A stretch of DNA of 64,000 bases from Thermothelomyces thermophilus ATCC 42464 (taxonomy: Eukaryota; Ascomycota; Sordariomycetes; Sordariales; Chaetomiaceae), in NCBI RefSeq assembly GCF_000226095.1, contig NC_016475.1, positions 2,170,001-2,234,000 of the forward strand, written 5' to 3'. Below the pieces are notes generated by a model. It saw only the letters and a list, made by a program, of their open reading frames with translations. It did no database searches and was not told where the DNA came from. Numbering within the stretch: position 1 is the first letter of the stretch; the number at the start of each line of letters is the position of its first letter. Shown here in pieces: positions 58,201 to 64,000 of the stretch. The translations under genes and the position numbers were made by a program.

Positions 58201-61200
58201 AAGGGACGTGCGACGGTTGCGGCGTGGGTTCCTGACGGTTCCGCTCAAAGGAAGTCCAGACACTACCGTATTTGAACCAAGCCACAATCGAGACTCACCT
58301 GTGGCATTGCCGAGCTTGTCAATCATCGGAAAGTCCAGGTCATTCTCTGAGCTCAGCCGATGGGTGTCGCCGGCGCCGTAACGACCCTTGACGCTTCAAA
58401 TCTAATCATCTAGTACTCCGTCAATTGGTTCAATAATATCAGTTGAGGATCAAGGAGCCGCGTTTTTTGGCATTTGATATCCGTCGACTTCTAAGCTGGT
58501 GCGCAGCATATCTTCTCTTGTTCCACGTACAGGGCATCGATCCTCCGTGGTCACGCGACGCTTTTCGAGTCTCGACTGCTCTTAGGCTCAGGTGTGTCCG
58601 GATCACACCGTCATGTAAAGGTTTGCTAATAGGCCGCGTGGCTGTGGCTGGGGAAGGAAAATACATACCAATTCCGCAGAGCCAATCTGCGGAACTAACC
58701 CCGCTTCCCACCTACCCCCCCCCCCCCCAAATAAAAAAAAAAAAGAAAAGAAAAGAAAATAAACCCTCCAAGCGGCCACCCCCAGTCTCTTTCTTGCTCT
58801 GGCAGACTGGCAATCTACGAGGTATGTATGTACATACGAAAGAACACGATTCCGTGTGTGGTTGTGCACTGCAGGATCGGATACAAGGAGCTAAAGGATC
58901 GTATAGTGCATGGTTCGATCCCCGACTGTATTTGTGACAATACTGACCCCGGAAACTCCGTCCAAGTGGCTGCCAAGCGCGGAGAAGGGGGAAGGGGGTT
59001 GGGGTCACCAGAGACAGGCGACTGGAAAGAATTTGGACTTGCAACATCACTGAAACCCATGGAGCAACTACTACAACTACTACACTACTCCGTACACTAT
59101 GTACATACATACAGTACATCCCTTCGTACCGAGGCCGAGCCAGGGAGGCCCTCAGTGCAACAACAGTACGGATTACACATAGGAATCCGCAAGGAAGGCC
59201 ATCACGAGCTCTGCGAAAGCTGACACGCCGACCAGTACGCTCCACTCTTACGCAGGACCTTGGGCCAAACAAAAACAAACACCAGTCCAGTTCCTGCACG
59301 AGAACTGCAGAGCAACCCCTGAGATGCGTCTCCACGAACGGCAAGGGCGGGAGCTAAGCATAAACGGAAACCCCTTTGTCATAGGCGCATGCACAGCGTG
59401 AGCGGGGGAGGGGCTCGACCGGGGATGCTCTCGGCTGATTGGCCTCTCTTTCCTGCGCCCGAGGGCCGCGAAGGAGAGCTAGGCGAAGTTATTGACGACC
59501 TCAGTTAGTGTCCCGGCTCAGAATTTCCACAAACCGGCGGCTGTGAGTTCGTCGATCGGCACGGCTGGCAAGGGTTGACCTTTCGCATCGGACCAGTGAT
59601 CGGGCCTTTGTGAATACCCTACTTTGTGAGTATTTCTCCACCTTGGGCGGAAGACGTCGGGAGCACGAGGATACCTCAGCACGACACAGGTACGGATTAC
59701 CTAAGTACAAGTACGAGGTGGTTGTATATACGGACGTACAGTACATATTCCGTACACTACATTAGCTGGATGTGGAAACGAAGGTAACGCGACCCGCCTC
59801 GGCAGTCATCGGGTTAGAAGAGAAAGGGTCGAGAACGGTGGAGCATGATGAATCCAGAATCACAAGGTCTCCCGACACCCGATCCGGTCACCGCCGATTC
59901 CCGACCGGCAACCATCCGGGAGCCCCGACCGCATAGTGTGGGGGGGGAGGGGGGTGTGGTTCGGACACGGCAACGGCCAAGAAAGCTGACTACCGGTCTA
60001 TGATGACAAGGATGCACCGGCCCTGGGAAAAGAAACAAAGAGAAAGAACAGCCGGACCGCAAATTTGCAGGCCGCTTCGAGGCACGCGATGCCCTCATTC
60101 CTGATTTGCTCCCCGGTTGCGAGCCATTGGCCAATTCCAGCTTGACCCCCACGGGTGGCCAGGGGCACTCAAACCTCATCTCACCGACCGTGGGACGGCC
60201 GACGACAAGGAGCAGGGCCGGAATCGGAACAAGGTCCAATATTTTGCTTCCCAGCTGGAGTTTTTCTTGCCAGCGTCGAATGAACTAGTGTACATGTGGT
60301 TATCGATTCCGTTGTTGTCCCGCTTCAGACCGAAGAAGAGGCCAAGTATCCTCATGCCTGTGACACTCTCTTCTCTCTCGATGCTCGCGGCCAAGGACTT
60401 TTTTTTTTTTTTTTGGTTTTTTTTTTTTTAACTTTGACCGACGAACCCCCAACTTGCCCCCACCCCCGCGTTCCTGCGGGCCCCGTTCACTCGGGTCAGC
60501 AAGGACCTTACGCGCTGGAATCGTGCCATTGCCCGGAGATTACACCAGAGCATTCCTTGGATGTCTAGACTGGCGCGGGCACGGATACCTGCGGCGAACC
60601 CCCTGAGAGCGCGTCCGCCGAGAAGGGGGGGGAGCAGGCTGCAGCAGCAGGTTGAGCTGCAATCAGACACAGACACGAACACGCCAGAAACGATTGACAC
60701 GATTGACGATGCGTTTTGGCCTGTGCCTTTCCGCCGTAACCGCCAACGCCACTAGCCACGTCATGGCGCCGCTTGGAGAGAGGCAAGCAGCGGTGCAGAA
60801 TTGGAAAACCCCCCCCCCCCCCGGGGCCTAAAACCCCCGAGAGATACAATGGTTCATCGCCGGTTAGAGGTAACACGACTCCCGCGTCCTAACGGGGGTC
60901 CCTCACAGGGGTTGTTTGAATCTAGATAGTCGAATACGCCAAAGGTCCGGCGGTGAAGGTTTGAACCGGGCTCACAGACGAGACGAACAAGACAGACTGT
61001 ATCGACCTTGGTTTTGAGCATTGCTACTCTAGTCGGAAGGTGACATAGCACACTCGCGAAATGTGGAAGAAGAGGCGTGCCATTTCCAGGTGTATATCGA
61101 CAACATCCGCAACATTTTAACGTTCCGTGTTGTTGTTGGAGAGAGGCTGGAGACAGTTGCTCCCAGTCTAATAATGAAGGTCACCCAGGTCGCTACTTAG

Positions 61201-61669
61201 TGGCGGACAAGACGAAGGTAGCTTAGTCTTGTGTGTTCACACCCTCCAAGCGTCGTTACTTGATTCGCATCAGCTACCCTGGCCTGGTGCGGCAGGTGAC
61301 ACTATGCTTGTCGCCGTGGGAATGCCCTTTCCAGTCATGGAAGTTCGAAGAGGTTAGCTAACCAGTCGGTCATTAGAGCCGCAGGTCTAGGCTTAGAGGT
61401 AGGACTTGCGAAGACTTAAAATCGGATTGGAACTTATCATTCATGATACTGTGACGGTTTGGCAGAAGGGACGAGAAACATGACGATACTGATACTGTTC
61501 AGGGGTTCACTGTATGTATGTATGTATGTATGTATGCACCTGAACTTATACAAAAACCAGATCAAAATCCCAGAAACCGTCTCGCTCTTCTCCCACGCTG
61601 ATTGTCTAAAAGTGGCACAAGTCATTCGCTCTACAACTGACTGACTGACTGCTCGGTGATAACTCTATA
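55206..61669. other. 6.5-kb gene-poor region
   Basis: No conserved gene recognised on either strand. Simple-sequence features: C14 (58715-58728) followed by A-rich DNA, T16-G-G-T12 near 60399-60429, C14 (60809-60822), (TGTA)6 at 61511-61536. Three of the five exact TACGGATTAC copies lie here (57348, 59167, 59691), together with a TACTCCGTA (59086-59094). Two tRNA B-box-like sequences (58911 and 60955) are not in tRNA folds. Confidence 0.55.
61511..61536. repeat. (TGTA)6 microsatellite
   Basis: Six and a half TGTA units, no flanking gene structure. Confidence 0.95.
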
Positions 61670-61816
61670 TCAGAAATACCTCTGCATTACGGCAGCCAAC
61701 AATGGATTCCGCTCGCACCACCGGGGGAACCGGGCCAGGTCCTCGACCTCGGTGAAGGACGTCTCAAACTGCTCGTATACAAAGTGACGCACGCCGCCCC
61801 TGTCGATCAAGATGTA
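61670..61816 (-). other. Coding-looking segment directly after the MocA stop; possible last exon
   Basis: In the same frame as the MocA-family gene, immediately after its TAG, 48 further codons are open to a TGA at 61672-61670. They read like a folded protein, not low complexity: YILIDRGGVRH, FVYEQFETSFTEVEDLARF, PRWCERNPLLAAVMQRYF. There is no ATG. GATAG before TAC could be a splice acceptor, in which case part of the upstream open frame would be intron. Alternatively the TAG is a recent stop or belongs to a separate gene whose other exons I could not define. Confidence 0.45.
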
Positions 61817-64000
61817 CTATCCTTGAGAGTCGTGTTGGCCTTCGCGGCCGCGAGGGCCGCGGCCGGCGTTCCAGGCCCGAAACGACGGCCCCGTCGGCTG
61901 CGCCCCGCCCCGCGGCCTGTCCTCCTGCTGCGCCGGCACTGGACTCGGCATCCCCTCCTCTCCTCGACCCCGGGCGTTACCGTCCTCTGCTTGAGCGGCG
62001 TCGGTGTCTCGGGGGCCGTCGTCAGAGGCTTCTTCCGGGCCCGGCGAGACTCCACGAGCCCGACCGCGACCGGAAGCACGGGCGAGCCGGTGGTGCGCCC
62101 GAGCAGACATTTGAGAGCGGCCTGACTGTCGAGACCGAGACCGGGCCGATCGTTGACTCGGGCTCGATCCCCGCTCTTGCGGCGGCTCGTAGGCGGCCTC
62201 CACGCCTGGCATCCTTGCCAACTCTACCCCGTTTTCGTCCTCGTCCTGGCCCTGGCCCTGGCCCTGGCCCTGGCCCCGAGGGCCTTGAGGGATGCACTGC
62301 GACTGGGCGGCCTTTAGCGACTGAAAGTATCGAAGAGCGCGGACTCGAATGTGATTCGGCCCGAGCACCTGGGCTAAGCGGGACACCCGAACCGAGAACC
62401 GATCATGAACGGACCGGCGCGCGCGGGCAGATGACCGTGACCGGAGAGATGACGACGGTGGCGGGCGAGCCTCCGCGGTTTCGTGCGCTTCCGTCGGCCG
62501 CCCGTCCGGCAGTGACGTTCGGAGGACTATCGGCACCTCCTCGCCGTGGGTGTTGTTGCTCTGGGTTTGGCGGGACCCGTGAGCGAGAGCGGACCCGGAC
62601 CCGGACCCGTTGCCCTGCCGCGACGGCACGTCCGAGTGTGCGCCGGAGCCGGAGACTGCGGGCGTCTCCTCTTGCTCCCCCCTCGGGCTCAGGGCGTCGA
62701 GCCAGGCGCGAATGAACCGCGAAGACCGACCGGACGGGCGGGGACGGACCCGGTCGCCGGTTCGGGTAGGTAACTGTTGCTGAGGCTGATGAAAAAGCCC
62801 TTCCGTCTGAGCCGGTTCCTGCGGCTGACAAGATCCCTCGGCCTGATGAGATCCCTCGGCCTGATGAGATCCCTCGGCCTGATGAGAACCCCCGGCCCGA
62901 CCGGAGCTCTCGGCTTGCGGGGGCGGCGGCGCGGCGAATCTCTCGAGCTCCTGGGGGGTCAACTGCAGGTCCTCGAGGCGGAAGGTGCTGGGCGGCGGCG
63001 GCACGATGCCGGCCGCGCGGAGCCCATCGTCCATGGCCCTCGCGCTGGCGAGGCTGTCGGCGGGGGAGACCCAGGCTCCGGGCGGGGAGAGGGGGGAGGT
63101 GCGGCGGACGCGGTTGACGAAGCCGTCGAGCTGGTACAGGGGCGCGGTCCAGTACGGCTTGGACTCGGGGAGGAACCGGTTTGCGCGGTCGGCGGCGCGC
63201 AGCGTGGAGGCGGACAGCGACTTGCCGCCGCGCGTCCTGTGGACCACCCGGCCCGTCTCGCGGTCGCAGAAGACGGCCTCCTCCTCGATGGTGAGCCGGT
63301 GGCGTGACGGCGGGCCGTCCCGGTAGCGGAGCGTGACCCTCCGGGTGACCTGCATGCGCCGGTCGGCGAGCGCGTCCGACGGTGATGTGGCCGCCGCCGC
63401 CGCCGCCACCGCTGCCGTCTCCCCCACGGGAACTTCGAGGCGGCGGTGTAGGACCTCGATGGTGACGCCGGCGTCCCGGGACGACACCGGCACCCCCATC
63501 CGCTTCCCTAGCGCCACCACGCCCCTCATCTCGCCGACGGCCCCGCCCGGGAACAGCCAAGTGAGGTCGTATTGCGTGTACTCGCCGTAGGAGTCGGCCG
63601 GATTGGCAACGTCGACCTCGCTGCGCAGACATGTCACCGGGTCGACGCCGTAGATGGCGCGCATCAGCGACGTGGCGTACCCCATATCCAGCCCGGCGCC
63701 GCCCGAGTGCTCGAGGCGGAACCGCAGATCCTTGTCCTTGTCAACGGTCGCCGGCAGCACCACGAGGATCTTGACTCGCGCCACGTTCCGCCTGCTGATC
63801 ACTCTCTCGAACTCGAGCCAGCTGGGGTGGAACCGATACGGGCTGCACTCGAGGAGGACGGGGCAGTTTGCGGATCCGAGAAAGGGCCCGCTGAAGAGGC
63901 GTTCCGCGTCGGCCACGTTGCTCGTGCCGGGGGCGTCGAGCAGGACGTGTTTGCCCTTTGCGAGGGCCCTGATGGTCCATTCCAGACACAAGGGGGGCTC
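61817..64000 (-). CDS. Gfo/Idh/MocA-family oxidoreductase-like protein with long disordered tail (5' end beyond the window)
   Basis: Partial at the right edge: the frame is open to base 64000. The N-terminal Rossmann strand and GxGxxG lie outside. Visible are LEWTIRALAKGKHVLLDAPG, where the family has the catalytic motif EKP and this has DAP; CSPYRFHPSWLEFE; GGAGLDMGYATSLMRAIYG; YDLTWLFPGGAVGEMRG; and a C-terminal YQLDGFVNRV plus AMDDGLRAAG, as in dihydrodiol/D-xylose dehydrogenases. That core ends near 62980. About 385 more codons are low complexity: repeated SHQAEG units (62830-62895), Arg/Ser-rich blocks and (GQ)4 near 62255-62275, to a TAG at 61819-61817. Family members oxidise sugars or dihydrodiols with NAD(P); without the lysine this one may be non-catalytic. 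Confidence 0.7.
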   Translation of the reverse strand, partial: EPPLCLEWTIRALAKGKHVLLDAPGTSNVADAERLFSGPFLGSANCPVLLECSPYRFHPSWLEFERVISRRNVARVKILVVLPATVDKDKDLRFRLEHSGGAGLDMGYATSLMRAIYGVDPVTCLRSEVDVANPADSYGEYTQYDLTWLFPGGAVGEMRGVVALGKRMGVPVSSRDAGVTIEVLHRRLEVPVGETAAVAAAAAATSPSDALADRRMQVTRRVTLRYRDGPPSRHRLTIEEEAVFCDRETGRVVHRTRGGKSLSASTLRAADRANRFLPESKPYWTAPLYQLDGFVNRVRRTSPLSPPGAWVSPADSLASARAMDDGLRAAGIVPPPPSTFRLEDLQLTPQELERFAAPPPPQAESSGRAGGSHQAEGSHQAEGSHQAEGSCQPQEPAQTEGLFHQPQQQLPTRTGDRVRPRPSGRSSRFIRAWLDALSPRGEQEETPAVSGSGAHSDVPSRQGNGSGSGSALAHGSRQTQSNNTHGEEVPIVLRTSLPDGRPTEAHETAEARPPPSSSLRSRSSARARRSVHDRFSVRVSRLAQVLGPNHIRVRALRYFQSLKAAQSQCIPQGPRGQGQGQGQGQDEDENGVELARMPGVEAAYEPPQERGSSPSQRSARSRSRQSGRSQMSARAHHRLARASGRGRARGVSPGPEEASDDGPRDTDAAQAEDGNARGRGEEGMPSPVPAQQEDRPRGGAQPTGPSFRAWNAGRGPRGREGQHDSQG

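Noticed and set aside
58905-58930. GGTTCGATCCCC, a perfect tRNA B-box-like sequence
   Set aside because: The flanking bases do not form a T-stem and no acceptor or anticodon arm surrounds it.
60945-60975. Reverse-strand GGTTCAAACC resembling a B box
   Set aside because: No complementary T-stem and no upstream A box in a tRNA fold.
62403-63632. 409-codon minus-strand frame overlapping the MocA-like gene
   Set aside because: Shifted frame, extremely Arg/Pro/Gly-rich; the family motifs are all in the other frame.

Overview
The window is nuclear DNA of a filamentous ascomycete. Evidence is GC-rich coding sequence, short GT-AG introns of about 50-300 nt, ERG27, RXT2, a TamA/Dal81-type regulator, a CRH-type GH16 enzyme and abundant poly-C/poly-pyrimidine and (TACC/TACA)n intergenic words. 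A Sordariomycete, perhaps Sordariales/Chaetomiaceae, is my inference; no marker here proves the order.

Layout. 0-3 kb: a formin-like GBD/FH3 protein. 3-8.5 kb: gene-poor spacer. 8.5-11.2 kb: a WBP2-type GRAM protein whose true start lies in an 11-nt first exon, then the complex III hinge subunit QCR6. 14-22.2 kb: a compact block with an SLC49/FLVCR-like MFS carrier, ERG27 (sterol 3-keto reductase), an OB-fold-like protein, a Zn2Cys6 regulator with a 5-nt microexon, and a GNAT acetyltransferase. 26-28.8 kb: TamA/Dal81-like regulator. 30-32 kb: DHA2-type drug efflux carrier. 33.3-36.6 kb: RXT2 (Rpd3L subunit) divergent from an uncharacterised two-TM protein. 37.3-38.4 kb: Cys-rich, Ser/Thr-rich single-pass membrane protein. 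40.3-41.6 kb: CRH-type cell wall transglycosylase.

41.6-61.7 kb is gene-poor: an intron-containing tRNA-Asp, a decayed tyrosinase gene, one DapA/HOGA-type aldolase with a poly-Ser insert, and a nearly intact 1,390-bp Tc1-like transposon with one stop codon in its transposase. At the right edge is the 3' part of a Gfo/Idh/MocA-family protein that lacks the family's EKP lysine and carries a roughly 385-codon low-complexity tail.

The genes are mostly independent housekeeping functions (respiration, sterol synthesis, chromatin, wall remodelling, transport, regulation). No biosynthetic cluster, CRISPR array or phage-like system is visible. The closest to a functional grouping is ERG27 about 2 kb from a Zn2Cys6 regulator of the broad UPC2-like type. 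The most interesting observations are the very small coding exons, the odd MocA protein with a coding-looking segment beyond its stop, and a 10-bp word, TACGGATTAC, present five times and only between genes.
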